Part shown: piece after piece, positions 51,827 through 61,466 of the stretch
How positions within the stretch are numbered: the stretch's first letter is position 1
How the letters are laid out: every line of letters begins with the position of its first letter
Source of the DNA: Candidatus Margulisiibacteriota bacterium
GTDB lineage: Bacteria > Margulisbacteria > Riflemargulisbacteria > GWF2-39-127
Assembly (NCBI GenBank): GCA_003242895.1
Contig: QKMY01000053.1
Coordinates: forward strand, 1 to 64,000
DNA length: 64,000 nt
Direction: 5' to 3'
Position numbers and translations under genes: made by a program
The notes under the pieces: model-generated
Told to the model about the DNA's origin: nothing
What the model saw: the letters and a program-made list of their open reading frames with translations, nothing else
Database searches by the model: none

Positions 51827-54097
51827 ATGGAAGAAACAAAAATGGTTAAGCTGAAAATGGACGGGATCGATATAGAAGTTCCGGCTGGTACGACGCTCAT
51901 GGAAGCAGCTAAGAAAATTGGCGTTAAGGTCCCATCGTTATGTTACCATCCATATTTATCAATCGAAGGTGCATGTCGGGTGTGCATTGTAGAAATCAAA
52001 GGAATGAAAGATTTCGTGGCTTCGTGTGCTTATCCGGTAGCTGAAGGGATGGAAGTCGTTACTCATACGCCTGATATCCGCCAAGCCAGAAGAGATATTG
52101 TTGAATTATTACTTGATAATCATCCTGACGAATGCCATACATGTGAACGTGACCATAATTGTGAACTTCAAAGATTAGCTTACTCAATGGGTCTAAGGCA
52201 TAAACACTTTAAAGGCGAGAAAAAGAAGTACGAAAAAGACTTTTCTTCAAATGCGGTCGTAAGAGATCCGGAAAAGTGCATTCTTTGTGGCCGTTGTGTT
52301 CGGGTATGTCAAGAAATACAAGGTACCTGCGCAATTGATATGGCACACAGAGGATTCAAATCCACAGTTGTTCCGGCATACGAGAAACCATTTGGAGAAT
52401 CTGTCTGTTCATCGTGCGGTCAGTGCATAAACGTGTGTCCGACTGCTGCCTTTCTTGAAAAAGACTATACCAATCAAGTCTGGGAAGCGCTTAATGATCC
52501 GAACAAATTAAAAGTAGTTCAATTTGCTCCGTCAGTACGAGCGGCAATTGGCGAGGGATTCGGGTTGCCGGTAGGACAAAATATGGAGAAAAAAACGATT
52601 ACGGCACTACGACGGTTAGGGTTCGATATGGTTTTTGACACTCAATTTGCTGCGGACCTTACCATTGTGGAAGAAGCTACAGAGCTTATCGATAGGATCA
52701 GTAATGGCGGAAAGCTTCCTATGATCACTTCATGTTCTGCTGCCTGGATCAAGTTCTGCGAACAATTCTATCCGGAATTATTAGATAACTTATCGAGTTG
52801 TATGTCTCCTATGTCTATGCTGGGAAGTATTCTCAAACGTTACCTGCCGCAAAAGCTCGATAAAGATCCTGCTCAGGTATATTCTGTCGCCGCAATGTGC
52901 TGTACTGCGAAGAAGGATGAGTCTATGCGTGATGAGATGCAAACTGAAGATGGGCATCGTTACGTTGATGCGGTAATTACTACCAGAGAGTTGATCTGGA
53001 TGATCAAGTCGGCTGGCATTGATTTTAACAGTCTGGAAGAAGGAGAATTCGATTCTCCTTTAGGTGAATCAACCGGAGCTGCAACAATATTCGGTGCTAC
53101 CGGTGGTGTGATGGAAGCGGCTGTACGTACAGCTCATTATTTTATTACCGGACAAGAGCTTCCGGGAATCGAGCTCAAAGCTGTTCGGGGGGCTATTGAT
53201 GGAATCAAAGAAGCGGAAGTGCAAATTGCAGATAAAACGATTAAAGTTGCGGTAGCTTCCAGCTTAGGGCATGCTCAGACATTGCTCGAAAAAGTACGGG
53301 CAGGTGAAGAATATCATTTTATCGAGATAATGGGATGTCTTGGCGGATGTATCGGTGGCGGTGGTCAGCCATATGCAGGGACTGATATGATTCCTTTAGA
53401 TAAAGAACTGCTTAAGAAACGTGCACAAGCTCTCTATAGCAGCGATGAACGTAATGAGAAGCGCCGATCACATGAAAATGAAGATATTAAAAATTTATAT
53501 GAAAGCGCACTTGAAAAATATGGTTCACATGTCGCACATGAATGGCTGCATACGCATTATTCGGCTAAGTTGCCGCAGGGTATCTGCCGGGAAGGCAAAT
53601 CAGAGCAGCAACGGTCCTGTATTGTACCGGAAGATCCACGGTTTCAGGAACTCGCTGTGTTAATGGAAGGTGTTCAGAATGAGAAGTATCAGAAGAGCTA
53701 TTTAATACCGGTTTTACACCGGGCACAAGAGCTGTTTGGATATTTGTCTGATGAGGTAATGAATTTTGTTTCGCTTAAGATGCAGATTCCAACTTCCCGA
53801 ATCTATGGTGTAGCTACCTTTTACCACTTTTTCAGCTTGAAGCCGAAAGGTGAAGTCAAGGTTAACGTGTGTCTCGGAACTGCCTGTTATGTCAAGGGTG
53901 CTGGCGATGTTGTCAGGGAAACTGAACGGGAACTGGGTATTAAGATGGGGGATACGACGAAAGACGGTAAATTTTCTTTAGAGTGTACCCGTTGTATCGG
54001 TGCCTGCGGACTAGCTCCTGTAGTATTGGTAAATGATAAAGTTTATAGTAAAGTTACCCCTAAACAAATTAAGGGAATTATCAAAGAATATCGCTAG
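51827..54097 (+). CDS. hydA: [FeFe]-hydrogenase catalytic subunit fused to a C-terminal NuoE-like domain
   Basis: The product (756 residues): plant-type [2Fe-2S] (C39, C50, C53, C67), His-Cys cluster (HTCERDHNC near 104-112), two [4Fe-4S] (C151-C161, C194-C204), H-cluster domain (about 225-545) and a NuoE/HydC-like [2Fe-2S] domain (about 595-756; CLGTACYVKGA, CTRCIGACGLAP). H-cluster loops are unusual: L1 is TSCSAAW (301-307), not TSCCPxW, so the proton-relay Cys is Ser; L2 is MCCTAKK (357-363), not MPCTAKK; L3 is MGCLGGCIGGGGQP (502-515), with Gly in place of Ala. Cluster ligands C303, C359, C504 and C508 are kept. RBS AAGGGGA. Direction of catalysis is not known. Confidence 0.93.
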   Translation: MEETKMVKLKMDGIDIEVPAGTTLMEAAKKIGVKVPSLCYHPYLSIEGACRVCIVEIKGMKDFVASCAYPVAEGMEVVTHTPDIRQARRDIVELLLDNHPDECHTCERDHNCELQRLAYSMGLRHKHFKGEKKKYEKDFSSNAVVRDPEKCILCGRCVRVCQEIQGTCAIDMAHRGFKSTVVPAYEKPFGESVCSSCGQCINVCPTAAFLEKDYTNQVWEALNDPNKLKVVQFAPSVRAAIGEGFGLPVGQNMEKKTITALRRLGFDMVFDTQFAADLTIVEEATELIDRISNGGKLPMITSCSAAWIKFCEQFYPELLDNLSSCMSPMSMLGSILKRYLPQKLDKDPAQVYSVAAMCCTAKKDESMRDEMQTEDGHRYVDAVITTRELIWMIKSAGIDFNSLEEGEFDSPLGESTGAATIFGATGGVMEAAVRTAHYFITGQELPGIELKAVRGAIDGIKEAEVQIADKTIKVAVASSLGHAQTLLEKVRAGEEYHFIEIMGCLGGCIGGGGQPYAGTDMIPLDKELLKKRAQALYSSDERNEKRRSHENEDIKNLYESALEKYGSHVAHEWLHTHYSAKLPQGICREGKSEQQRSCIVPEDPRFQELAVLMEGVQNEKYQKSYLIPVLHRAQELFGYLSDEVMNFVSLKMQIPTSRIYGVATFYHFFSLKPKGEVKVNVCLGTACYVKGAGDVVRETERELGIKMGDTTKDGKFSLECTRCIGACGLAPVVLVNDKVYSKVTPKQIKGIIKEYR

Positions 54098-54127
54098 ATT
54101 GTCGTGAATTAACAAAGGATAGGGCAT

Positions 54128-55507
54128 ATGTCCCACATTATTAACGAAGATGCCATTTTGACATTTTTAAATGATACCGGTGAGCCTTCATTTGCAGAGG
54201 TGCAGAGGGTACTGCATAAGTCAGCCAATTTGGAGCGGCTGGACCTCTCTGATGTAGCTGTTCTGTTAAAGACGACGGACCCGGTTTCTATTGAGAATAT
54301 TTTTCAAGCTGCACATCAGGTAAAGAATGCTATCTATGGAAATAGAATCGTGTTTTTTGCACCGCTTTATATTTCAAATCATTGTATCAATGACTGCCGG
54401 TATTGCGGGTTTCGTGCTTCCAACAAGATTGTACGCTCGATGCTCAGTATCGGAGAAGTTAAGTCGGAAACGAAAATGCTGCTGATGCAGGGGCATAAAC
54501 GGATTCTTCTGGTTTCAGGTGAATCGTATCCTGCGCCGAAAGGTCTGGATTATGTATTCGAGCTTATTGATGCGATCTATTCCGTAAAGTATAAAGAAAA
54601 TAAGATCAGACGGATTAATGTTAATATTGCTCCGCTTGACGGCAATGAATTTGAACGGTTACGTCTGAAGCCAATTGGCACATACCAGCTTTTTCAAGAG
54701 ACCTATCATCGCAAAACATATACGCAGGTCCATCCGACAGGACCGAAATCCGATTACGATTATAGACTGGAAGGTATCGACCGGGCTATGAAAGCCGGCT
54801 TCGAAGATGTCGGTCTCGGAGTATTATTCGGGTTATTTGATTGGCGCTTTGAGGTTATGGCTTTGCTTCAGCATGTCGAGTCTCTGGAGAAACGGTTCGG
54901 GGTTGGTCCTCATACTATTTCGGTACCGAGATTAGAGCCGGCTGAGGGAGCTGATCTGGCAATGGCACCACCGGCTAAAGTAAGTGATGCTGATTTTAGA
55001 AAGCTTATTGCTATACTGCGACTTGCGGTGCCTTATACGGGAATTATTTTGTCGACGAGAGAAGCGGCTCAGCTTCGCCGGGAAGCATTAAAGCTGGGAG
55101 TGTCTCAGGTAAGTGCCGGTTCACGGACGAACCCAGGTGGCTATACGTCCCAAAAACAAGGAGAACAATTCTCGTTAGGTGATTATCGAACGCTTGATGA
55201 GGTTATTTATGACCTGCTGAAGATGGATTATTTGCCATCGTTTTGCACAGCATGTTACCGTTTAGGCAGGACCGGGTTGGATTTTATGGAATACGCCAAA
55301 CCAGGCGATATTAAAAAGAAGTGCGGTCCGAACGGCTTAATGACACTTAAGGAGTATTTGACTGATTTTGCTACTCCGCAAGTCAAAGCGTTGGGGGAAA
55401 TGAAACTGTTGGAATGGACAGAGGACATTGAGGATCAGAGTATCAATGAATTCCTTAAAAAAACGTTTGCACAAATTGATGAAGGAGCCAGGGATATTTT
55501 TGTATGA
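54128..55507 (+). CDS. hydG: [FeFe]-hydrogenase maturase HydG
   Basis: The product (459 residues) is the tyrosine lyase that makes the Fe(CO)(CN) units of the H-cluster. Seen: radical SAM site SNHCINDCRYCGF (C86, C90, C93) and the C-terminal dangler-cluster region FCTACYRLGRTGLDFMEY with KKCGPN, i.e. CxxC plus a later Cys. Length and order with hydF and hydE are typical. RBS AAAGGATAG; 30 bases behind hydA, so probably one transcript. Confidence 0.96.
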   Translation: MSHIINEDAILTFLNDTGEPSFAEVQRVLHKSANLERLDLSDVAVLLKTTDPVSIENIFQAAHQVKNAIYGNRIVFFAPLYISNHCINDCRYCGFRASNKIVRSMLSIGEVKSETKMLLMQGHKRILLVSGESYPAPKGLDYVFELIDAIYSVKYKENKIRRINVNIAPLDGNEFERLRLKPIGTYQLFQETYHRKTYTQVHPTGPKSDYDYRLEGIDRAMKAGFEDVGLGVLFGLFDWRFEVMALLQHVESLEKRFGVGPHTISVPRLEPAEGADLAMAPPAKVSDADFRKLIAILRLAVPYTGIILSTREAAQLRREALKLGVSQVSAGSRTNPGGYTSQKQGEQFSLGDYRTLDEVIYDLLKMDYLPSFCTACYRLGRTGLDFMEYAKPGDIKKKCGPNGLMTLKEYLTDFATPQVKALGEMKLLEWTEDIEDQSINEFLKKTFAQIDEGARDIFV

Positions 55508-55548
55508 AAATATTTCTATAATTCGGCGTATCCCTGAAAGGCGGCACT

Positions 55549-56796
55549 ATGTCACTTAATCAGACACCTATCGCGAATCGATTGCATATCGGTATATTCG
55601 GGCGTAGGAACGTGGGGAAATCTTCATTTATTAATGCGCTCACTAATCAATATATCGCCATTGTTTCTGATGTTCCCGGAACAACAACAGACCCGGTATA
55701 TAAGACCATAGAAATACTTCCTGAACCAGGACCGTGTGTTATTATCGATACTGCCGGACTTGATGATGAAGGCAATTTAGGTGCGCTACGCAGGGAGAAA
55801 TCCCATCAAATCCTTAATAAGACCGATCTTGCGATTGTACTTATTGATCCTATGATTGGTATCGAAGAGTTTGAAAAGGACTTGATACAGACTATAGACG
55901 AGAAAAAGATCCCGCTACTTATTGTCAGTAATAAAATAGATGTTACCCCTAAGGATATCCAGGTAACGGAGTTTATCAACCCCTTTCCACTTTTTAAGGT
56001 TTCTTCGAAAACCGGAACCGGTATCGATGAACTTAGGTCTAATCTGTCCAAATATGCTCCATCGAAGATTGAGGATATGTCAGTTGTTAAAGGTATTGTA
56101 AAAAGGGGAGATACCGTAGTTCTCGTAATACCTATTGATAGCGCAATGCCCAAGGGACGTCTTATACTCCCGGAAGTCCAGGTGTTGAGGGCTGTGTTGG
56201 ATGAAGATGCTCATGCTGTTGTATGTAAAGAGTATGAACTCGAACATGCCTTGAATCAATTAAAAAACGGACCTGAACTTGTCGTTACGGATTCTCAGGT
56301 CTACCATATTGTTAAGGATATTGTTCCTGAACAGATCAGACTTACGTCGTTTTCAATGCTTTTTGCCCGATATAAAGGGGACTTCGGCGAGTATGTCGAG
56401 GGTGCTAATGCCATTGATGCCTTGGTGCCTGGAGACAAAGTATTAATAGCTGAAGCATGTACGCACCATCCGCAACCTCAGGATATCGGCAGGTATAAGA
56501 TCCCGAAGTTACTCGACGCGAAAGCTGGCGGAGCACTCCACTATACTACATATAGCGGTGCTGATTTCCCAGAAGATTTGTCAGCTTATAAGCTTATAAT
56601 TATGTGCGGGTCATGTATGATTAACACTAAGAATGTCATGTTCAGGATAGAATTGGCCCGGTCTGCTGGTATTCCTGTTACCAATTATGGTGTGTTTTTT
56701 GCAAAGATGAATGGGATTTTGGATAGGACGTCCTGGCTGCTCGATTATCCTATGAGCCGAATAACGAAGCACAATCCAACAGTTTTGTCGCATTAA
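55549..56796 (+). CDS. hydF: [FeFe]-hydrogenase maturase HydF (scaffold GTPase)
   Basis: The product (415 residues) is the scaffold that carries the 2Fe subcluster to apo-HydA. Seen: P-loop GRRNVGKSSF near 18-27, switch region DVPGTTTDPVYK, DTAGLDD (G3), SNKIDV (G4), and the C-terminal cluster-binding residues in EACTHHPQ and MCGSCM (CxH ... CxxC; the His of the usual HCxxC is Met). RBS AAAGGCGG. Middle gene of hydG-hydF-hydE. Confidence 0.95.
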   Translation: MSLNQTPIANRLHIGIFGRRNVGKSSFINALTNQYIAIVSDVPGTTTDPVYKTIEILPEPGPCVIIDTAGLDDEGNLGALRREKSHQILNKTDLAIVLIDPMIGIEEFEKDLIQTIDEKKIPLLIVSNKIDVTPKDIQVTEFINPFPLFKVSSKTGTGIDELRSNLSKYAPSKIEDMSVVKGIVKRGDTVVLVIPIDSAMPKGRLILPEVQVLRAVLDEDAHAVVCKEYELEHALNQLKNGPELVVTDSQVYHIVKDIVPEQIRLTSFSMLFARYKGDFGEYVEGANAIDALVPGDKVLIAEACTHHPQPQDIGRYKIPKLLDAKAGGALHYTTYSGADFPEDLSAYKLIIMCGSCMINTKNVMFRIELARSAGIPVTNYGVFFAKMNGILDRTSWLLDYPMSRITKHNPTVLSH

Positions 56797-56813
56797 TTAA
56801 AGGTGATGTAGCT

Positions 56814-57857
56814 ATGTCGATGCTTGAAGTGATATATGAAAAAGTTAATAGCGACAATATCCTGAACGCCGATGAAATTGTAGCCTTACTCAATACTCAG
56901 GGGGAGGACCTCCATTCACTCTACTCGAAGTCTGATTTTATAAGAAAACAGTTTCATGGTGACACTATTTATCTGAGAGGTATCATCGAATTTTCCAATT
57001 ACTGTAGCAAAAATTGTTACTATTGCGGTATCCGTCATGATAATTTAGAAGTGAACCGGTATAGGATTGCCGTACAAGAAATAATAGAGGCCTGCAAAAT
57101 GATCGAGCAGGCCGGACAGACAACCGTAGTACTGCAGTCAGGAGAAGATTATTATTTTACCGGAGAAATAGTCGGAGAAATCATTGCTGCTATTAAGAGA
57201 GAAACCGGTTTAGCCGTTACTTTGTCGTTAGGCGAAAGGGATGAAGAGATCTATCGATACTGGAAAGAGATGGGAATGGACCGATACTTGATCAGGATTG
57301 AGACTTCTGATAAGGCATTGTTCGAAATGTGCCATCCTGATGACGATTTTGACCAGCGGTTATCATGTATCAAAACTCTTAAAAAGCTTGGAGTTCAGAC
57401 CGGTTCAGGTGTTCTCATCGGATTGCCGGGGCAGACTATTGAACAGCTTGCGCGGGATATCCTTTTTTGTTCCGGGCTTGACCTTGATATGATAGGGGTT
57501 GGTCCGTTTATTCCGCATCATAATACTCCCTTTGCGAATGAACTTAATCCTTTTGATAAAGAAGTTTTTTTTAAAGTAATTGCGATCTTTCGGCTGTTGA
57601 ATAAAGCTGCACATATTCCAGCGACAACTGCTTATGATGCAATCCATCCTCATGGCCGGGACCTAGTGCTTCAACGCGGTGCGAATATTTTCATGCCGAA
57701 TTCGACCCCACAGAAGTACCGCAATGACTACCAGCTTTATCCGGGGAAACCTTGTGTTGATGAAAGTATGGCAGACTGCGCCTCATGTGTTGCCGGAAGA
57801 ATCAAGCGTTTAGGCCGATTGATAGGGAAAGACCAGGGACATTCCCTTAAGTTATAA
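56814..57857 (+). CDS. hydE: [FeFe]-hydrogenase maturase HydE
   Basis: The product (347 residues) is the radical SAM enzyme that helps build the azadithiolate bridge. Seen: SNYCSKNCYYCGIR (C64, C68, C71), TTVVLQSGEDYYF, LSLGERDEEIYRYWKEMG and the C-terminal region MADCASCVAGR, with Cys residues of an optional second cluster. RBS AAAGGTGAT before ATG 56814. End of the hydrogenase group; the next gene is convergent and four bases away. Confidence 0.95.
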   Translation: MSMLEVIYEKVNSDNILNADEIVALLNTQGEDLHSLYSKSDFIRKQFHGDTIYLRGIIEFSNYCSKNCYYCGIRHDNLEVNRYRIAVQEIIEACKMIEQAGQTTVVLQSGEDYYFTGEIVGEIIAAIKRETGLAVTLSLGERDEEIYRYWKEMGMDRYLIRIETSDKALFEMCHPDDDFDQRLSCIKTLKKLGVQTGSGVLIGLPGQTIEQLARDILFCSGLDLDMIGVGPFIPHHNTPFANELNPFDKEVFFKVIAIFRLLNKAAHIPATTAYDAIHPHGRDLVLQRGANIFMPNSTPQKYRNDYQLYPGKPCVDESMADCASCVAGRIKRLGRLIGKDQGHSLKL

Positions 57858-57861
57858 TTGT

Positions 57862-59064
57862 TTAGCTGGTTTTTGCGCTCAGGTCCTTGAAGGCATTTTG
57901 TATACTCTCAATATATTTATCGAAACTGTAATTTCGATTAACATAGTCATATCCGTAATTACCCATTTGTTTGGCCACATCTTTGTTGTTGAGAAGTTTT
58001 GTTATCGCTGCTGTCATTCCTTCTGTATCTTTCCAGTCAACCAGATACCCATTTTTGCCATCAATGAGCCAGTCAGGTATACCACCGCTGTTGAATGCTA
58101 CAACCGGAAGCTTATATCTCATTACTTCCAGTCCAATCATTCCAAACGGTTCGGGCCATACACTCGGAACTACAACGAGCGACGCTTCTTTATAATAACT
58201 GCTAATCTGGTCATGACTTATCCATCCCAGGAACTGAACTTTGTCTTCTACCTTTAATTTCTTTGCAAGTTCTTTGCAGTAGTGTTCGTAGTTGCCTGCG
58301 CCGATAACGAGAAGTTGAAATGGAGTGGTTAGCTTGCTTACTGAATGGAGGAGGCAGTCGAGCCCTTTACCTCTGATTATTTGACCAATATATAGAATAA
58401 TATTTTTGGCTGAAAAGTTGCTTTCTATCGTGTTTGTCACGGTTTGCGGTGCCGGAGGGTGGATAGTTATTTTATTTTCATCGAAACCTTGGGTGAGCAA
58501 TTCTTCTTTCATGTAATTCGAGATGACGAATAGTTTGTCGAATTTTTTGCAGATATCTATTTCTTTTAGTTTGTTTGATAATGAAACTAATTTAATAGGG
58601 AACGTGCTGTTCCGGTTACGAACAGCAAATGCGAAACAAGGGAAGTAGCAGCATAATCCTGCTTTTTTCCGGCAGGGACGACGGGTGAAATAATTGTAGC
58701 GATATGTCCTTTGGCAGTAAATGTCGTGATCATGCACCATTCTCACCAGGGGTTTGTTGAATCGGAACAATTGTTCCAGGATAGAAAGGTCTTTTATTTT
58801 ATGGACGTAGATTATGTCAGGATTAATAATGTTAATGAATTGCGTGATTTTATATATTTTATCTGAGGGGTACTGTGTAAGAAAATCAATTTGAAAATTA
58901 TTCTTAAAAACGCTTAAAAACTTGTCTTCATCTTTGTGTGTATTGTGGCTATAAAGAAAGGATAGTTCGTTTCCTCTTTCCTGAAGTGCCTGACCTGAAA
59001 CAATAATATTCTGCTCGGCCCCGGCTAAGGCTCCGAATGTATCGTGGACAAAAAGTATCTTCAT
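57862..59064 (-). CDS. GT4-family glycosyltransferase
   Basis: A 400-residue GT-B enzyme on the - strand. N-terminal loop GALAGAEQNIIVSGQAL, a Cys-rich middle (CRKKAGLCCYFPCF) seen in a subgroup of polysaccharide glycosyltransferases, and C-terminal domain with LYIGQIIRGKGLDCLL and SVWPEPFGMIGLEVMRYKLP (E-x7-E). It belongs to the second exopolysaccharide group. Sugar unknown. Confidence 0.87.
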   Translation of the reverse strand: MKILFVHDTFGALAGAEQNIIVSGQALQERGNELSFLYSHNTHKDEDKFLSVFKNNFQIDFLTQYPSDKIYKITQFINIINPDIIYVHKIKDLSILEQLFRFNKPLVRMVHDHDIYCQRTYRYNYFTRRPCRKKAGLCCYFPCFAFAVRNRNSTFPIKLVSLSNKLKEIDICKKFDKLFVISNYMKEELLTQGFDENKITIHPPAPQTVTNTIESNFSAKNIILYIGQIIRGKGLDCLLHSVSKLTTPFQLLVIGAGNYEHYCKELAKKLKVEDKVQFLGWISHDQISSYYKEASLVVVPSVWPEPFGMIGLEVMRYKLPVVAFNSGGIPDWLIDGKNGYLVDWKDTEGMTAAITKLLNNKDVAKQMGNYGYDYVNRNYSFDKYIESIQNAFKDLSAKTS

Positions 59065-59105
59065 CCTGCTATTATACCAGTGAATGCAATTTTGGAGGAG
59101 GCTTA

Positions 59106-60473
59106 TTATTGGCTTTTTGTATAAACGAGATTGATGTCAGGATCTGTATACCATTGTTGGCTATTTTTAAAATTACTATTCACCCAGTTAAAAATGTCCG
59201 GATACGACAGACTAATGTCGACTGTCTCCAGCGGCCAGAACCAGGTACTCATCGGGATCATTACGCAAAATGGAAAATTGTTGTCATCTATGAATTTGCT
59301 AGCTTGTCCGGTTGTTGGATCTGCACTGTTTGGGAGCGGATTGAAAAATGGTCTGTGTATATCATAAATGGTTCCCTGGAAATTAGTAATTTTAAGATAG
59401 GGATCGTACATTTCATATAAAGATGTTTTTAAGTTCATAGGATCTTCGAAGGTAACGGAAAATAATACCTGTCCTCCCGGATTGAAAGGTTTGTTCATAA
59501 AGGTATTTATTAGGCCATGGTCGGTGCCGAACTTGTTTCCGGTATTACTGAATAACGGGAGAATAAGGTCGGAGTTATTCATTATCGTAACAGATTGAGT
59601 TCTTATCAAAACGTTCCTTGATGTATATTCTTCTATTCGAGCTGATCCCAGAGAAGCTGCATTTCCTGCGTTCGCTATGTTGTTGTTTAACAGAAACCGG
59701 ATGCCGAAATCCGACAAATAGGTTTCTTTTGCGCCGCGGGCTTTTAGTTTTACTGTCCCAGAGATAGATTTGAGATATCCTTTTTTTGCCGTCTTGGTAT
59801 TGATATCAATATAGGCAGCTAGATCATTGGTATCGCGGTCACCCGATGACGGGTACAAATCTTCAAAAGAGATAATGTGCGGATAAATAGTTGTTTGCAG
59901 AAAGCTTCTGCTCGGGTCAAAAGGATACTCGTCCCAAGCGTCAGGGACACCGTCATTGTCTGAGTCAGGATATTCGACTAACGGGCGAAAAGCGGAAGAG
60001 TTAATAACCGGGCTGACTTTTAGTTGAATATTGTATGTCGAAGTATTTTCGGAAACTACTATATCCTGTAGTGCTGCTAATCCGTCAACAGATTGTGCTT
60101 TGATTGCAATTGCCGGATACCCGGATCGTATAGTAACGAACCCGCTGACAGCCCCATTTTCATCGGTTACATCTTTTATGAAGGTAATATTGTACGCTTC
60201 TTTATCCGTGATTGTAACAAGAGCATCGGGAAGCGGATTGTTGCTCTGATCGAGTACGGTGACTGTAATGTATATATCGGTCATCGTCTTAAAATATGTG
60301 TCTTTTTCGGGGGTAATGTTTTTTAGTGCACCTACAAATGCCTGGCTGGCTTGCTGGGGATCTGTTTCTTTAACTTCAGTAAGTTTGTCGAGGAGGATAG
60401 AGCAGCCTGATAGGGCTGTTGTCATTATAAGGCAAGCGATCATTAGTGTTAGTGATCTTGCTGGGTTTGCCAT
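59106..60473 (-). CDS. LruC-domain lipoprotein
   Basis: A 455-residue secreted lipoprotein: signal peptide with lipobox LSGC (about residues 20-24), an Ig/carboxypeptidase-regulatory-like beta domain (about 65-155, DALVTITDKEAYN), a calcium-binding type DSDNDGVPDAWDEYPFDP segment near 165, and an LruC domain with FEDLYPSSGDRDTNDLAAYI near 200, as in leptospiral and Bacteroidetes surface proteins. It is probably anchored in the outer membrane and exposed. It lies among exopolysaccharide genes on the same strand, suggesting a role in surface adhesion or matrix attachment. Domain match is good; function unknown. Confidence 0.8.
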   Translation of the reverse strand: MANPARSLTLMIACLIMTTALSGCSILLDKLTEVKETDPQQASQAFVGALKNITPEKDTYFKTMTDIYITVTVLDQSNNPLPDALVTITDKEAYNITFIKDVTDENGAVSGFVTIRSGYPAIAIKAQSVDGLAALQDIVVSENTSTYNIQLKVSPVINSSAFRPLVEYPDSDNDGVPDAWDEYPFDPSRSFLQTTIYPHIISFEDLYPSSGDRDTNDLAAYIDINTKTAKKGYLKSISGTVKLKARGAKETYLSDFGIRFLLNNNIANAGNAASLGSARIEEYTSRNVLIRTQSVTIMNNSDLILPLFSNTGNKFGTDHGLINTFMNKPFNPGGQVLFSVTFEDPMNLKTSLYEMYDPYLKITNFQGTIYDIHRPFFNPLPNSADPTTGQASKFIDDNNFPFCVMIPMSTWFWPLETVDISLSYPDIFNWVNSNFKNSQQWYTDPDINLVYTKSQ

Positions 60474-60489
60474 TTTGGTTCCTTGTTTA

Positions 60490-61296
60490 TTATTTTGTTA
60501 AGACCGATTTTGCTTCAAGCACCTTATTAAATGCCGTCCTTGCTGCGTTAATGAGTTCATGCATTAATATGGGAATGAACTTCATATCATTGATGAGATA
60601 GCGTCTCCATAATCTTTGAGGTTCCTGGACCAATCTATAGAACCACTCGAGCCCGGTTTTTTGCATCCATACAGGTGCTCTCTGTACTTTTCCTGCAACA
60701 AAATCAAATGAAGCTCCAACTCCAAGAGATACTTTAACCGTATCAAGCTTATGGTAGTTCCGGTACATCCAATATTCCTGCTTCGGGGAGCCAAGTCCTA
60801 CAAATAGAACATCGGCGTCACTATTATTAATCATATCAATTATTTTCAGGTTTTCTTGTTCGTCTTTCTCAAAACCGTATGGGGGAGAGTAAACTCCGGT
60901 TATTTGAATCTCCGGGTATTCCTCGCAGAGATTGTTCTTTGCTTGCTCTGCTATACCTTCGGCTGCTCCGAGCAAGAAAAGTTTGATGTTGTTGTGTGCA
61001 GCGAACGGAGCGAACCGGACAAACAGGTCAGATCCTGATACTTTTTCTATTATAGGGGTATTAAGTATTTTGGATGCCCAGATTAGAGGCATTCCATCTG
61101 CAAGTACCATCCCGGCATGGTCGTATACTTCTTTAAACATAGTATCATTTTGGAGCATGACAATATGGTCAATATTAGGTGTAACGACGTAAGCCTTTTT
61201 GTTGCTTTTTGCGAGTTCAATGATTTGATTAATCGCATCAATCATGCTGAGATTAGAGATAGTAACGTTAAATAATTTTATATTTTCATTGTGCAT
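60490..61296 (-). CDS. WecG/TagA/CpsF-family glycosyltransferase
   Basis: A 268-residue GT26 enzyme. Seen: TPNIDHIVMLQNDTMF (about 39), LADGMPLIWASKIL (about 70), FLLGAAEGIAEQAKNNL (about 106), FVGLGSPKQEYWM (about 165) and GVGASFDFVAGKVQRAPVW with the end GLEWFYRLVQEPQRLWRRYL. These enzymes add ManNAc-type sugars to a lipid-linked precursor, an early step of polysaccharide or teichoic acid synthesis. It would act after the polyprenyl-phosphate sugar transferase encoded at 61467-62912. Confidence 0.92.
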   Translation of the reverse strand: MHNENIKLFNVTISNLSMIDAINQIIELAKSNKKAYVVTPNIDHIVMLQNDTMFKEVYDHAGMVLADGMPLIWASKILNTPIIEKVSGSDLFVRFAPFAAHNNIKLFLLGAAEGIAEQAKNNLCEEYPEIQITGVYSPPYGFEKDEQENLKIIDMINNSDADVLFVGLGSPKQEYWMYRNYHKLDTVKVSLGVGASFDFVAGKVQRAPVWMQKTGLEWFYRLVQEPQRLWRRYLINDMKFIPILMHELINAARTAFNKVLEAKSVLTK

Positions 61297-61466
61297 TATA
61301 GTTCTCTATAAAAGCCCTGAATATTAAAATAAAATATTTATTTTGTTTATCTATGTATTCCCATGTTTTGAGATTTCTAAACCACAGTTGTTTTTATTAT
61401 GTGATTTTTATTCAATCGCGGTTGAGTTTTTTTTGATCAGAGATTTCAAATGGTAGATACCTGCGA

